A DNA stretch of 64,000 nucleotides from Achromobacter pestifer (GCF_013267355.1 NZ_CP053985.1:248001-312000), one strand, 5' to 3'. Counted from the first letter of the stretch, positions 8,310-18,705 are shown. Numbers and translations: made by a program. The notes: generated by a model from the sequence alone, not told the origin.

Positions 8310-9440
8310 TCAGGCTTCGGCCAGCGCGATACGCAGCATGCGGCGCAGCGGCTCGGCGGCGCCCCACAGCAGTTGGTCGCCCACGGTGAAGGCGCCCAGG
8401 TACTGCGAGCCCATCGACAGCTTGCGCAGGCGGCCCACCGGAATATCCAGCGTGCCGGTGACGGCGACCGGGGTCAGCGCGGAAACCGTCGCTTCCTTCG
8501 TGTTGGGCACGACCTTGGCCCACTGCGTGCCTTCGGCGATCAGCGCTTCGATCTCGTCCAGCGGCACATCGCGCTTGAGCTTGATGGTCAGCGCCTGGCT
8601 GTGGCAGCGCATCGCGCCGATACGCACGCACAGGCCGTCGATCGGCGTGGCGGGCGTGCCGAAGGCGGCGCCGCGACCCAGGATCTTGTTGGTCTCGACC
8701 TCGCCCTTCCACTCTTCCTTGGACATGCCGTTGCCCAGATCCTTGTCGATCCAGGGAATCAGGTTACCGCCCAGCGGCACGCCGAAGTGCTCGTGGGGCA
8801 GCGCCGGATCCTTTTGCTTGGCCAGCACGCCGCGGTCGATTTCCAGGATGGCCGACGCGGGGTCGTCCAGCAACGGCTTGACCGATTGATTGATCTCGCC
8901 GAACTGGGTCAGCAGTTCGCGCATGTGCTGCGCGCCGCCGCCCGAAGCCGCCTGGTACGTCATGGAGGTCATCCATTCCACCAGGTCGTTGTTGAACAGG
9001 CCGGCCAGGCCCATCAGCATGCAGCTGACGGTGCAATTGCCGCCGATGAAGTTGCGCACGCCGCGCTTGAGCGCCGCGTCGATGACCGGACGGTTGACCG
9101 GGTCCAGCACGATGATGGCGTCGTCAGCCATGCGCAGCGTGCTGGCGGCATCGATCCAGATGCCGTTCCAGCCGGCGCCGCGCAGCTTCGGGTAGACCTC
9201 GGAGGTGTAGTCGCCGCCTTGCGCCGTCACGATGATCGGCAGTTTTTTCAGAGCGTCAATGTTGTAGGCATCTTGCAGCGGGCCTGCGCCAGTGGCCCAA
9301 GTGGGCGCGGCGCCGCCAGCGTTGCTGGTGGAGAAAAACACCGGTTCGATCAGTGCGAAGTCGTTCTCGTCGCGCATGCGTTGCATGAGCACCGAGCCGA
9401 CCATACCGCGCCAGCCGACAAGGCCTACTGCTTGATTCAT
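8310..9440 (-). CDS. asd: Aspartate-semialdehyde dehydrogenase
   Basis: 376 residues. It reduces aspartyl phosphate to aspartate semialdehyde with NADPH, the branch point to lysine/diaminopimelate, threonine and methionine. It shows the N-terminal nucleotide-binding motif [11 protein letters not shown], the catalytic cysteine in GGNCTVS (Cys136), the substrate-binding stretch [10 protein letters not shown], and the catalytic histidine region with [10 protein letters not shown]. Length and motifs match the Gram-negative long-type enzyme. It follows leuB after a strong hairpin, so it may have its own promoter in the 240-bp gap. Confidence 0.97.
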   Translation of the reverse strand: MNQAVGLVGWRGMVGSVLMQRMRDENDFALIEPVFFSTSNAGGAAPTWATGAGPLQDAYNIDALKKLPIIVTAQGGDYTSEVYPKLRGAGWNGIWIDAASTLRMADDAIIVLDPVNRPVIDAALKRGVRNFIGGNCTVSCMLMGLAGLFNNDLVEWMTSMTYQAASGGGAQHMRELLTQFGEINQSVKPLLDDPASAILEIDRGVLAKQKDPALPHEHFGVPLGGNLIPWIDKDLGNGMSKEEWKGEVETNKILGRGAAFGTPATPIDGLCVRIGAMRCHSQALTIKLKRDVPLDEIEALIAEGTQWAKVVPNTKEATVSALTPVAVTGTLDIPVGRLRKLSMGSQYLGAFTVGDQLLWGAAEPLRRMLRIALAEA

Positions 9441-9590
9441 TTCAATCGCTCTTTAAAGGTGTGGAAACCAGGGTCCAGGGGAAAAAGCCGTGCAATTCAA
9501 CAATTTATCAGAATGCACGGCCGGATGTTGCGGCGCAGCTAGAAATAATAGGGGCCGCAGTAGATACAGGGCGCTTTCGCGGCGACGCCA

Positions 9591-9632
9591 CAACAGCAAA
9601 ACCAGGGGCGGCCCGGCGGGGCCGCCCCTGGT
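9591..9632 (-). terminator. Terminator downstream of leuB
   Basis: A perfect 14-bp GC-rich stem (9601-9614 with 9619-9632, sequence ACCAGGGGCGGCCC and its complement) with a 4-nt loop, followed on the minus strand by TTTGCTGTTG. It lies about 50 nt past the leuB stop and closes the leuCDB operon. Confidence 0.75.
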
Positions 9633-9680
9633 CTGGTGCCGACTCAGCCGCCGCACGCGGCGGCTGGATCCCGCGAAAGA

Positions 9681-10757
9681 TCAGGCCAGCGCCTTCAGCA
9701 CCGCGTCGCCCATCTGCGCCGTGCCGACCTTGGTCGTGCCCGGCTCGAAGATGTCGGCAGTGCGCAGGCCGTCGGCCAGCACGCGGCGCACGGCGGCCTC
9801 GATGCGGTCGGCCTGCGGCGCCAGATTCAGCGAATAGCGCAGCAGCATGGCCGCGGACAGGATGGTCGCCAGCGGATTGGCGATGCCCTGGCCGGCGATA
9901 TCGGGCGCGGAGCCGTGGCTGGGTTCGTACAGGCCCTGACCGCCGGCGTTCAGCGACGCCGAGGGCAGCATGCCGATCGAGCCGGTCAGCATGGCGGCTT
10001 CGTCGGACAGGATGTCGCCGAACAGGTTGCCGGTCACGATGACGTCGAACTGGCGCGGGTTGCGCACCAGTTGCATGGCGGCGTTGTCGACATACATGTG
10101 CGACAGCTCCACGTCGGGATACTCGCGCGCGATTTCGATAACGATGTCGCGCCAGAACTGCGAGGTCTCAAGCACGTTGGCCTTGTCCACGCTGCACAGC
10201 TTCTTACCGCGCTTGCGGGCCGATTCAAAGCCGATGCGCGCGATGCGGCGCACTTCGGATTCCGCGTAGCGCATGGTGTCGTAGCCTTCGCGCTCGCCCG
10301 TGAAGGCGCCGTCGGGCGACGAACGCACGCCGCGCGGCGTGCCGAAATAGATGTCGCCGGTCAATTCGCGGATGATCAGGATGTCCAGGCCGGACACGAT
10401 CTCGGGCTTGAGCGACGAGGCGCTGGCCAGCTCCGGATACAGAATGGCCGGACGCAGGTTGGCGAACAGGCCCAGCGCCTTGCGCAGGCCCAGAATGGCC
10501 TGCTCGGGGCGGAACTCGCGCGGCAGGCTGTCGTACTTCCAGTCGCCCACGGCGCCGAACAGCACGGCATCCGATTCCTTGGCCAGGTTCAGCGTGGCCG
10601 GCGGCAGCGGATGTTCGAACGCATCGAAGGCGGCGCCGCCCACGGGCGCTTGCTTGATCTCAAAGGAGACGTCCAGCGCCTTCAGGACGCGCACGGCCTG
10701 CTCGACGATTTCCGGGCCGATGCCGTCACCCGGCAAGACTGCGATGTTGTGAGTCAT
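9681..10757 (-). CDS. leuB: 3-isopropylmalate dehydrogenase
   Basis: 358 residues. It oxidatively decarboxylates 3-isopropylmalate to 2-ketoisocaproate with NAD+ in leucine synthesis. Family signatures are [13 protein letters not shown] at the N-terminus, [10 protein letters not shown] (substrate Arg), [24 protein letters not shown], the metal-binding [12 protein letters not shown], and [20 protein letters not shown] for NAD binding. It lies 35 nt after leuD in the leuCDB operon. leuA is not in the window. Confidence 0.98.
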   Translation of the reverse strand: MTHNIAVLPGDGIGPEIVEQAVRVLKALDVSFEIKQAPVGGAAFDAFEHPLPPATLNLAKESDAVLFGAVGDWKYDSLPREFRPEQAILGLRKALGLFANLRPAILYPELASASSLKPEIVSGLDILIIRELTGDIYFGTPRGVRSSPDGAFTGEREGYDTMRYAESEVRRIARIGFESARKRGKKLCSVDKANVLETSQFWRDIVIEIAREYPDVELSHMYVDNAAMQLVRNPRQFDVIVTGNLFGDILSDEAAMLTGSIGMLPSASLNAGGQGLYEPSHGSAPDIAGQGIANPLATILSAAMLLRYSLNLAPQADRIEAAVRRVLADGLRTADIFEPGTTKVGTAQMGDAVLKALA

Positions 10758-10792
10758 ACGAAAACGATCCTGTAATCAGAATAATGGCGGCA

Positions 10793-11443
10793 TCAAGCGA
10801 TGGGACGGCTTTCCAGCCACGGGTGGCGGGCCAGGCGCTCGGCCTCGAAGGCGCGGATCTTGTCCGATTGGCGCAGGGTCAGGCCAATATCGTCAAAGCC
10901 GTTGAACAAACAGTACTTGCGGAAGGGTTCGATATCGAAGCCCATCTCGCGACCGTCCGCCGCCACCACGACCTGGCGCTCCAGGTCGACGCGCAGCTTG
11001 TAGCTGGGGAAGGCCTTCACTTCGTCGAACAGGCGCGAGACTTCCAGTTCGGACAGGACGATCGGCAAGAGGCCGTTCTTGAAGCTGTTGTTGAAGAAGA
11101 TGTCGGCATAGGACGGCGCAATGATGGCGCGGAAACCGAACTGCGTCAGCGCCCAGGGCGCGTGCTCGCGGCTGGAGCCGCAGCCGAAGTTCTTGCGCGC
11201 CAGCAGCACCGAAGCGCCCTGGTAACGCGGCTGGTTCAGCACGAAATCCGGATTCAGCGGACGCTTGCTGTTGTCCATGCCGGGTTCGCCGTGATCCAGA
11301 TAACGCAGTTCATCGAACAGGTTCGGGCCGAAGCCGGTGCGCTTGATGGACTTGAGGAACTGCTTGGGGATGATGAGGTCCGTGTCGACGTTTTCGCGAT
11401 CGAGCGGAGCCACCAGGCCTTCGTGAGTGGTAAATGCTTGCAT
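10793..11443 (-). CDS. leuD: 3-isopropylmalate dehydratase small subunit
   Basis: 216 residues, the small (swivel) subunit of isopropylmalate isomerase. It pairs with LeuC to convert 2- to 3-isopropylmalate. Diagnostic motifs are [18 protein letters not shown] near the N-terminus and [15 protein letters not shown], the substrate-recognition loop. It begins 25 nt after leuC, consistent with co-translation of the two subunits. Confidence 0.98.
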   Translation of the reverse strand: MQAFTTHEGLVAPLDRENVDTDLIIPKQFLKSIKRTGFGPNLFDELRYLDHGEPGMDNSKRPLNPDFVLNQPRYQGASVLLARKNFGCGSSREHAPWALTQFGFRAIIAPSYADIFFNNSFKNGLLPIVLSELEVSRLFDEVKAFPSYKLRVDLERQVVVAADGREMGFDIEPFRKYCLFNGFDDIGLTLRQSDKIRAFEAERLARHPWLESRPIA

Positions 11444-11468
11444 GATGTCGGTACTCGGTGCTTGACGC

Positions 11469-12872
11469 TTAACGGAAAGTGCGGACGTCGACGAAATGGC
11501 CGGCGACAGCGGCGGCGGCGGCCATGGCCGGGCTCACCAGATGGGTGCGCCCGCCCTGCCCTTGGCGGCCTTCGAAATTGCGGTTCGACGTGGACGCGCA
11601 ACGCTCGCCGGGCTCCAGGCGGTCGGCGTTCATGGCCAGGCACATGGAGCAACCCGGTTCGCGCCATTCAAAGCCCGCCTCGATGAAGATCTTGTCCAGC
11701 CCTTCGCGCTCGGCCTGTTGCTTGACCAGGCCCGAGCCCGGCACCACCATGGCCTGGCGCACATTCGACGCCACATGCTTGCCGCGCGCCACGGCGGCGG
11801 CCGCGCGCAGGTCTTCGATGCGCGAATTGGTGCACGAACCGATGAACACGCGGTCCACGCGGATATCGGTAAGCGGCGTATTGGGCTTCAGGCCCATGTA
11901 TTGCAGGGCGCGTTCCATGCCGCTGCGGCGCACGTCGTCTTTTTCGCGATCGGGATCCGGCACGCGGGAATCCACCGGCAGCACCATTTCGGGGGAAGTA
12001 CCCCAGGTAACTTGGGGCTTGATGTCGCGGGCGTTGACTTCCACCACGGCGTCGAACTTGGCGCCCTCGTCGGTGTGCAGGGTGCGCCAGTAGCCCGCCG
12101 CCTGCTCCCAGAGCACGCCGGTGGGCGCAAAGGGACGGCCGCGGAAATATTCAATGGTCTTGTCGTCCACCGCCACCATGCCCGAGCGGGCGCCGGCTTC
12201 AATGGCCATGTTGCAGACCGTCATGCGGCCTTCCACGGACAGGGCGCGGATCGTGCTGCCGGCAAACTCGATGGCATAGCCCGTGCCGCCGGCCGTGCCG
12301 ATGATGCCGATGATATGCAGGACCACGTCCTTGGCCGTACAGCCGAAGGGCAGTTCGCCTTCGACCTTGATCAGCATGCTCTTGGCTTTCTTCATGAGCA
12401 GCGTCTGGGTCGCCAGCACGTGCTCGACTTCAGAGGTGCCAATGCCGAAGGCCAGCGCGCCCAGCGCGCCGTGCGTGCTGGTGTGCGAGTCGCCACAGAC
12501 GACGGTCATGCCGGGCAAGGTCGCGCCCTGCTCCGGGCCGATCACGTGCACGATGCCCTGGCGCAGGTCATTCATGCGGAATTCGGTGATGCCGTACTTG
12601 TCGCAGTTGGCGTCCAGCGTATCCACCTGCAGGCGGGAAATCGGATCGTCGATGCCCTGGGCGCGGTTCAGCGTCGGCACGTTGTGATCTGCCACCGCCA
12701 GGTTGGCGCCTGTGCGCCACGGCTTGCGGCCGGCTATCGCCAGCCCCTCGAACGCCTGGGGACTGGTGACTTCATGCACCAGGTGGCGATCGATGTAGAG
12801 CAGACAGGTGCCGTCTGATTCCTGATGGACGACGTGGGCGTCCCAGAGTTTGTCGTAAAGAGTTTGGGCCAT
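11469..12872 (-). CDS. leuC: 3-isopropylmalate dehydratase large subunit
   Basis: 467 residues from the ATG at 12870-12872 ([15 protein letters not shown]). A TTG five codons upstream is possible but the ATG matches the family start. This aconitase-fold [4Fe-4S] enzyme isomerises 2-isopropylmalate with LeuD. The cluster ligands are visible in [17 protein letters not shown] and GCSMCLAMN (C-x2-C). Other signatures are [21 protein letters not shown] and VVPGSGLVK. It is the first gene of the leftward leuCDB operon. Its promoter must lie in the AT-rich gap shared with the divergent secretion operon. Confidence 0.98.
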   Translation of the reverse strand: MAQTLYDKLWDAHVVHQESDGTCLLYIDRHLVHEVTSPQAFEGLAIAGRKPWRTGANLAVADHNVPTLNRAQGIDDPISRLQVDTLDANCDKYGITEFRMNDLRQGIVHVIGPEQGATLPGMTVVCGDSHTSTHGALGALAFGIGTSEVEHVLATQTLLMKKAKSMLIKVEGELPFGCTAKDVVLHIIGIIGTAGGTGYAIEFAGSTIRALSVEGRMTVCNMAIEAGARSGMVAVDDKTIEYFRGRPFAPTGVLWEQAAGYWRTLHTDEGAKFDAVVEVNARDIKPQVTWGTSPEMVLPVDSRVPDPDREKDDVRRSGMERALQYMGLKPNTPLTDIRVDRVFIGSCTNSRIEDLRAAAAVARGKHVASNVRQAMVVPGSGLVKQQAEREGLDKIFIEAGFEWREPGCSMCLAMNADRLEPGERCASTSNRNFEGRQGQGGRTHLVSPAMAAAAAVAGHFVDVRTFR

Positions 12873-13399
12873 GGATGCGCTCTGCAAATAGACAATCCGG
12901 CTCGTGCCGCGCTCGGTCCAAAAATCGATCCCCGGGCGCCAGCCACTGCGGCATGAACGAATTATGCACAGGGTCTCAACCTAGTACAATTGCACCTTAT
13001 ATACCAGTATCAACACTACCATGCTAGGAAATTGCAGGGGTCAATTCGTCCTACTTCCCTGCCCTAACCGAACCGCAGCCAAACAGTTACAGATACAAAT
13101 TCGGGTATTTAAAACAGATACAAAATTATCAAACCGATATAATCGCTGTTCATCGCGGCCACCTAAACTGCGAAATAAAGCGCAATAAACCGCATTTATC
13201 CCGCATCAAACCGGATTACAAATCCGGGATATAGCGAAATTAGTGCAAATTCAAACTAATTAAGAGATGATGCGCGAAGAAACTCAAACTGCCGATCGGA
13301 AAACTTCGTCAAGAATTAACAAATATTGACTCGTCAAATCTGACATTTCCACACAATATGGCGGCCATTAATTCCTAACTCGACTCGCGAATAATCACT
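12873..13399. promoter_or_regulatory. AT-rich divergent regulatory region between leuC and the type I secretion operon
   Basis: About 527 bp without any gene, clearly AT-rich (especially 12960-13370) in a GC-rich chromosome. It contains a perfect inverted repeat CCGGATT-aca-AATCCGG (13211-13227) and another, AATTAGT-N10-ACTAATT (13238-13261). A TTGACT hexamer lies at about 13328. Several CCGxAT-like half-sites recur at 13190-13230. Such a long AT-rich leader is typical of H-NS/MvaT-silenced or multi-regulated surface-structure operons. The exact promoters cannot be fixed from sequence alone. Confidence 0.55.
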
Positions 13400-14890
13400 A
13401 TGGCTTCGTTTTTGCTCAAAAGCACGACTTCGGTCCTTGCCCTGGCATTCGTTCCTGCGGCATTTGCACAGTCAGCCGCTCCCGGTTCCGGGGCAGCTGG
13501 GGTCACTCTGAACCAGGTCGTCGAACAGACCCTGCTCAGCAACCCGGAAATCCAGGCCAAGTACCACGACTTCCAGGCTTCGCTGGAAGGCCAGGCTGTT
13601 GCTCGCGGCGCGTTCTTCCCGCAGATCAATGCGCAAGGCTATGTGGGTCGCGAGTACCGCAACAACGTGCCCGGAGTCGGGTCGCAACAATGGAGCCGCC
13701 CCGGCTACACCGTGGAACTGCGCCAGCTGATTTTCGACGGTTTCCGCACGAGCAACGACGTCAAGCAGGCCGGCTTCGACAAGCTGGCGCGCTTCTATGA
13801 CCTGCTGGCTACCAGCGACAACACCGCGTTCACTGCGGTGCAGGCCTACATTGACCTGCAGCGCTACCGCGACATGGAACTGCTGGCCCGCCAGAACTAC
13901 ACTCTGCATGAAGAAACGCTCAAGCAGATCGGCGAACGCGCCGATTCTGGCGTGGGCCGCCGCGTCGACCTGGAACAGGCCGGCGGACGCCTGGCGCTGG
14001 CTCAGACCAACCTGATGACCGAAACCGCCAACCTGCTGGACGTACAACAGCGCTTCCAGCGTGTCACCGGCGCCCTGCCCCCCGAAGGGATGCAACCGGC
14101 TCCCGATATCACCGGCAAGCTGCCGGTCAAGCCGGCCGACTTCAACGAGTCGCTGCGCCGCAACCCCAGCTTCCTGTCCAAGCAGGCCGGGCTGCAGGCC
14201 GCACAGGCCGGCGTTGCGTCGTCCAAGGGCGCTTTCTCGCCGAAGTTCGAATTCGTCGCCTCCACTGGGCGCGACCAGAACGACCCCACGCCGCAAAACC
14301 GGGACATCCAGAGCTCGAACGTCCAAGTCGTCATGAGCTACAACCTGTATCGCGGCGGCTCCGATTCCGCCCGCGTGCGCCAGACCTCCGCGCAGTCCTA
14401 CGCCGCGCGCGACATCCGTGACTACACCTGCCGCAACGTGCAGCAAGACCTGGCCGTGGCCTGGAACAATGTCGCCAGCCTGAGCCAGAAGCTGCCCTTC
14501 CTGCGCGACCACGAAGTGGCCACCACCAAGGTGCGCGAAGCCTATCGCCAGCAGTTCCAGATTGGCCAGCGTTCGCTACTGGACTTGCTGGACACTGAAA
14601 ACGAACTGTTCGAATCGCGCCGCGCCCTGACCAACGCGTTGTATGACCTGCAGCTCGCGCAGTACCGCTGGCTGGCACTGTCGCACGCACTGCTGCCGGC
14701 GCTTTCGCTGCAGCCGGCGCGCAACGAAATGCCCGAGGAAAACGGCAAGCTGGAAGTCTCCGACGAAGTGATCAAGCTCTGCAACTCGACGATCCCTGAC
14801 TCGGCCCGCCTGGCGCCCGTGCGCGTGCAATACAACGAGGGCAACCTGCCGCCCACGTTCATCCCGGTAAACTCCAAGGCCAAACCCTAG
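13400..14890 (+). CDS. lapE: TolC-family outer-membrane channel of the adhesin exporter (LapE-like)
   Basis: 496 residues. It forms the outer-membrane exit duct of the type I secretion system. A Sec signal peptide spans about 1-23 (ALAFVPAAFA then QSAAP). The TolC/AggA repeats follow: VTLNQVVEQTLLSNPEIQ in the first half and the structural repeat at about 300-430 (GAFSPKFEFVAS, VVMSYNLYRGGSDSARV, QQFQIGQRSLLDLLDTENEL, a hallmark of TolC). It heads a rightward operon with a 70-residue protein, an ABC exporter and an adaptor, which fixes its role as LapE/AggA-type rather than multidrug TolC. Upstream ribosome site is weak. The C-terminus is soluble and extended. Confidence 0.93.
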   Translation: MASFLLKSTTSVLALAFVPAAFAQSAAPGSGAAGVTLNQVVEQTLLSNPEIQAKYHDFQASLEGQAVARGAFFPQINAQGYVGREYRNNVPGVGSQQWSRPGYTVELRQLIFDGFRTSNDVKQAGFDKLARFYDLLATSDNTAFTAVQAYIDLQRYRDMELLARQNYTLHEETLKQIGERADSGVGRRVDLEQAGGRLALAQTNLMTETANLLDVQQRFQRVTGALPPEGMQPAPDITGKLPVKPADFNESLRRNPSFLSKQAGLQAAQAGVASSKGAFSPKFEFVASTGRDQNDPTPQNRDIQSSNVQVVMSYNLYRGGSDSARVRQTSAQSYAARDIRDYTCRNVQQDLAVAWNNVASLSQKLPFLRDHEVATTKVREAYRQQFQIGQRSLLDLLDTENELFESRRALTNALYDLQLAQYRWLALSHALLPALSLQPARNEMPEENGKLEVSDEVIKLCNSTIPDSARLAPVRVQYNEGNLPPTFIPVNSKAKP

Positions 14891-14914
14891 GCGAAGCAAG
14901 CGCAAGGAGACCAT

Positions 14915-15127
14915 ATGCAGAAACAGGGCAACGATTTCTCACAACTGGACGCGGACTTCGTCCGCGTTCTGGAAGACTTGATCGACGCGCTGATAGCCAA
15001 TGGCACCTTGCGTATGACCGACCTGCCTGTGCAGGCTCAACAAAAGCTGAGCCAGCGCAAGCAACAGCGCGCGCGCCTCTCCGAACACCTCGACCTGCTG
15101 GATGACGAAGATGGACAAGTTATCTGA
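14915..15127 (+). CDS. 70-residue protein of unknown function in the secretion operon
   Basis: A small acidic/Gln-rich, highly helical protein without signal peptide or membrane segment. Leucine spacing in the middle (DLIDALIANGTLRMTDLPVQ) and a charged end (QQKLSQRKQQRARL then LDLLDDEDG) suggest a short coiled-coil adaptor. The ribosome site is excellent (AAGGAG 6 nt before the ATG). Its 3' end overlaps the start of the ABC exporter gene by up to 26 nt, so the two are coupled. I know of no assigned function. Its fixed place between channel and ATPase genes suggests a cytosolic accessory of the exporter. Confidence 0.8.
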   Translation: MQKQGNDFSQLDADFVRVLEDLIDALIANGTLRMTDLPVQAQQKLSQRKQQRARLSEHLDLLDDEDGQVI

Positions 15128-17276
15128 AACGGCGGCCCGGGAGTGGCGCGCTGACGCGCGCGCGGCGCACGACGATCCGCTGCTGGATTGCCTGGTCGAA
15201 ATCACCCGGCTGCATGGCGTAACGGCGACCAGCCAGGCTCTCTCTGCCGGACTGCCGCTGGAAAAACACCGCCTGACTCCCGCGCTGCTGCCACGGGCAG
15301 CTGCCCGCGCCCAATTGTCCGCGCGGGTCGTCAAGCGCAAACTGGAAGACATCCCCCAAGATCTGCTGCCAGCCATCCTGCTGCTACGCGGCGAACGGGC
15401 CTGCCTGCTGCTCAGCACGGACGGGGACAAGTACCTGATCAGCCATCCCGAGCTGGGCGGCAGTTCCGTCGAAATGACCGCCGAGGCGCTGGCCGAGCAA
15501 TACACCGGCCTGGTCTGCTTCGTACGCCCGCAGTTCCGCTTCGACGCGCGCGCTCCGGAAGTGGCCAAGGTCCGCGAGCGCCACTGGTTCTGGGCCGCCA
15601 TCATGGAAAACCGGCGGATGTACCGGGATGCCCTCATCGCGGCCCTGCTGATCAACATCTTCGCCATGGCGATGCCGCTGTTCACGATGAACGTCTACGA
15701 CCGCGTCGTGCCGAACAACGCGATCGAAACGCTGTGGGTGCTGGCAATAGGCATCGCGCTGGTCATCATCTTCAACATGATATTGAGCACTGCCCGCTCA
15801 CACGTCGTGGACAGCGCCAGCAAGCGTGTCGACGTGCGACTGTCGGCACAGATCATGGAACGCGTGCTGGATCTGCGCCTCGAAGGCCGGCCCGTCTCGG
15901 TCGGATCGTTCGCCGCGAATCTACGCTCTTTCGAATCAATCCGCGATTTCATCGCGTCGGCCACCATCACCACTCTGGTGGACTTGCCCTTCATTCTGCT
16001 GTTCCTGGCCGCGCTGGTCTGGATTTCTCCCTGGATGATCCTGCCCCCGCTGGTGGCCATCGTCATCATTCTGCTGGTTTCACTGGCGGCCCAGGCCCGC
16101 ATGGAATCGCTGACGATGTCGTCGTACCAGGCGTCCTCGCAGCGCAACGCCACACTGGTCGAGGCATTGACTGGTCTGGAAGCCGTCAAGACGCTTAATG
16201 CCCAGGGCTCCATCCAGCGCAACTGGGAGCGCGCGACCGAATACATTGCCCAGACCGGCGGCAAGCTCAAGCTGATTTCCTCGTCCGCGGTGGGCATTGT
16301 ACAAACGGCTCAGCAATTGGTGTCGATCGCGGTGGTCATCATCGGGGTCTACCAGGTTCAAGAGTCCGCGATGTCCATGGGCGGCATCATCGCAGCGTCC
16401 ATGATCGCCGGACGCTGCCTGGCTCCGCTCGGTCAGGTGGCCGGACTGTTGATGCAATACCAGAACGCCCGCACCTCGCTGGCCTCCATCGACAACTATA
16501 TGAAGCTGCCGGTGGAGCGGCCGCCCGAGGCCGAATTTCTCCACCGCCCCGTCTTCCACGGAGCCATCGAGTTTCGCGACGTGACGTTCGCCTATCCCGG
16601 CACGTCGCAGCCGGTACTCAAGAAGATTTCATTCAAGCTCAATCCTGGCGAGAAAGTCGGCATCATCGGGCGCATCGGTTCCGGCAAGACGACGCTGGAA
16701 AAGCTGGCTCTGGCCCTCTATCAGCCTACCGAGGGAGCGGTGCTGCTGGATGGCGTGGACGTGCGCCAGATAGACCCCACCGACGTGCGCCGCGCAATCG
16801 GGCACGTACCGCAGGATCCCACCCTGTTCTATGGCAGCCTGAAACACAACCTGGCCATGGGCGCACCCCACGCGGACGACGCCAGCATCCTGGCGGCCGC
16901 CAACCTGGCTGGCGTCACCGAATTCGCCAATCTGCATCCCGATGGCTTCGACATGGTGATCGGCGAACGCGGCGAATCGCTGTCCGGCGGCCAACGCCAA
17001 TCGGTCGCCGTGGCCCGCGCCCTGATCAACGATCCGCCGATTCTGCTGCTGGACGAACCCAGTAGCAATATGGACCACCAGAGCGAGGCGCAACTGCGCA
17101 AGCGGCTGGGCGAAGCCAGCGCCAACAAGACAATTCTGCTGGTCACGCACCGTACGGCCCTGCTTGAGCTGGTCGATCGCCTGATCGTCATCGACAACGG
17201 CCATATCGTGGCCGATGGTCCGAAGGAACAGGTTGTCGAAGCACTGCGCCAAGGGCGCGTCGGACGCGGAAGCTGA
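15102..17276 (+). CDS. lapB: Type I secretion ABC exporter (LapB-like, C39-like N-domain)
   Basis: 724 residues. The ATP-driven inner-membrane pump for RTX adhesins. The N-terminal region (about 25-150) has the C39-peptidase-like fold pattern (DPLLDCLVEITRLHG), but the catalytic Cys position of true C39 peptidases is not occupied, so it is a non-proteolytic substrate-docking domain. Transmembrane segments run at about 175-440 (ALLINIFAMAMPLFTMNVYDRV is diagnostic of LssB/LapB exporters). The nucleotide-binding domain has Walker A GRIGSGKTT (about 523), signature LSGGQRQ (about 627), Walker B ILLLDEPSSNMD and the H-loop VTHRT. Start could be the ATG at 15102 or 15111. It must serve the three adhesins downstream, since no other exporter is present. 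Confidence 0.95.
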   Translation: MTKMDKLSETAAREWRADARAAHDDPLLDCLVEITRLHGVTATSQALSAGLPLEKHRLTPALLPRAAARAQLSARVVKRKLEDIPQDLLPAILLLRGERACLLLSTDGDKYLISHPELGGSSVEMTAEALAEQYTGLVCFVRPQFRFDARAPEVAKVRERHWFWAAIMENRRMYRDALIAALLINIFAMAMPLFTMNVYDRVVPNNAIETLWVLAIGIALVIIFNMILSTARSHVVDSASKRVDVRLSAQIMERVLDLRLEGRPVSVGSFAANLRSFESIRDFIASATITTLVDLPFILLFLAALVWISPWMILPPLVAIVIILLVSLAAQARMESLTMSSYQASSQRNATLVEALTGLEAVKTLNAQGSIQRNWERATEYIAQTGGKLKLISSSAVGIVQTAQQLVSIAVVIIGVYQVQESAMSMGGIIAASMIAGRCLAPLGQVAGLLMQYQNARTSLASIDNYMKLPVERPPEAEFLHRPVFHGAIEFRDVTFAYPGTSQPVLKKISFKLNPGEKVGIIGRIGSGKTTLEKLALALYQPTEGAVLLDGVDVRQIDPTDVRRAIGHVPQDPTLFYGSLKHNLAMGAPHADDASILAAANLAGVTEFANLHPDGFDMVIGERGESLSGGQRQSVAVARALINDPPILLLDEPSSNMDHQSEAQLRKRLGEASANKTILLVTHRTALLELVDRLIVIDNGHIVADGPKEQVVEALRQGRVGRGS

Positions 17277-17283
17277 GAGCACC

Positions 17284-18705
17284 ATGAACATGACTTCTGG
17301 CGAAGCCCAGCCCACGCTGTTCGGCAAGTTGTGGCGCAAGGTGCGCGGCATATTCGTATTCTTTTTCGACAAGCTGCTGGACGGCACGGAAAAAGGCAAA
17401 CCCAAAAAGCGTTCCGACTACGTCGGCAATGCGGAGTGGGTCATCCATGAATCGCAGGCCCGCGGCTCGCGGATCCTGCTGTGGGTGTCGCTGCTGGCGG
17501 TTGCCCTGCTGCTGGTATGGGCTGCCACGGGCTCGATCGACGAAGTCGTGCGCGGCGAGGGCAAAGTCGTGCCGTCGCGCCAGGTCCAAATCATCCAGAG
17601 CCTGGACGGCGGCATCGTCCAGGAGATCCTTGTGCGCCCGGGCCAGGAAGTCGAGTCCGGCCAGATCCTGCTTAAGATCGATTCGACGCGCTTCGCATCG
17701 TCGCTCGGCGAAAACAACGCCGAATACTTGTCGCTGCTCGCAAAATCCGCGCGCCTGAAGGCGCTGGCCACTGGCGAACCCTTTGTCGCGCCCGAAGAAG
17801 TGCTGCAGCAGGCCCCGGGCCTGGTAGAAATGGAGCGCAACGCGTGGCAAGCCCGGACGACGGAATTGAACGCCACGATCAATGTGGCAAGGGAACAACT
17901 CAAGCAACGCCAGGAAGACTTACGCGAAACGATCGCCAAGCGCGACCAGGCGGCCGCAAGCTGCAGCCTGACTTCGCGGGAGTTGCAGGTCACCCGGCCG
18001 CTGCTCAAGAGCGGCGCGGTGTCCGAAGTCGACCTGCTGCGCCTGCAACGTGACGTGGCGCGCTATTGCGGCGAACAAAAAGGCGCGGAAGCGCAAATTG
18101 ACCGTTTCCAGGCGTCCATCAAGGAAGCCGAAAGCAAGGTCCAGGAGTCGGAGCTCAATATCCGCAACCTGGCGCGCAACGAGCTTTCCGAGACCAATAC
18201 GAAGCTGGCCACGCTGCGCGAGGGCAAGGCGGCGCTGGTGGACCGGGTGAAACTGGCCGAAGTGCGCGCCCCGGTGCGTGGCACGGTCAAGACCCTGTTC
18301 AACAACACCGTCGGCGGCGTGGTGCAACCTGGCAAGGACATCATCGAAATCGTCCCCACCGACGATACGCTGCTGCTCGAAGTGCGTGTCCTGCCAAAGG
18401 ACATCGGTTTCCTGCATGCCAAGCAAAAAGCCGAGGTGAAGTTCACCGCCTACGATTTCTCGATCTATGGCGGGCTGGAAGGTGAAATCGAACAGATCGG
18501 CGCCGACACGGTGACCGACGACAAGGGCAATTCCTATTATGTGGTGCGAGTTCGCACGAACCGAAGCACCGTAGGCGACAAGCAACTGCCCATCATCCCG
18601 GGGATGGTGGCCGAGGTGCACATTCTGACAGGCAAGCGCACGGTACTGCAGTATCTGCTCAAACCCGTGCTGCGCGCCAAGGCAAATGCATTCACAGAGC
18701 GCTGA
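17284..18705 (+). CDS. lapC: HlyD-family membrane-fusion protein of the adhesin exporter (LapC-like)
   Basis: 473 residues from the ATG at 17284, 7 nt after the exporter stop. An in-frame extension upstream lies inside the exporter gene and is rejected. A short cytosolic N-terminus with a hydrophobic patch precedes the single membrane helix at about 64-82. The lipoyl/barrel-sandwich half (VVPSRQVQIIQSLDGGIVQEILVRPGQEVESGQILLKID, given here only as landmark ends VVPSRQ and LLKID) is followed by a long alpha-helical hairpin (about 170-300) that meets TolC. The second lipoyl half VRAPVRGTVKTL and beta-barrel end the protein, with the HlyD signature region near IIPGMVAEVHILTGKRTVLQ. It bridges ABC exporter and outer-membrane channel. 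Confidence 0.95.
   Translation: MNMTSGEAQPTLFGKLWRKVRGIFVFFFDKLLDGTEKGKPKKRSDYVGNAEWVIHESQARGSRILLWVSLLAVALLLVWAATGSIDEVVRGEGKVVPSRQVQIIQSLDGGIVQEILVRPGQEVESGQILLKIDSTRFASSLGENNAEYLSLLAKSARLKALATGEPFVAPEEVLQQAPGLVEMERNAWQARTTELNATINVAREQLKQRQEDLRETIAKRDQAAASCSLTSRELQVTRPLLKSGAVSEVDLLRLQRDVARYCGEQKGAEAQIDRFQASIKEAESKVQESELNIRNLARNELSETNTKLATLREGKAALVDRVKLAEVRAPVRGTVKTLFNNTVGGVVQPGKDIIEIVPTDDTLLLEVRVLPKDIGFLHAKQKAEVKFTAYDFSIYGGLEGEIEQIGADTVTDDKGNSYYVVRVRTNRSTVGDKQLPIIPGMVAEVHILTGKRTVLQYLLKPVLRAKANAFTER

Noticed and set aside
15102..15600. Active C39 peptidase in the exporter (which would mean a double-glycine leader on the adhesins)
   Set aside because: The only Cys in the region (LDCLVEI) aligns with a non-catalytic position, and the adhesins have N-terminal retention modules and C-terminal secretion regions, not double-glycine leaders.
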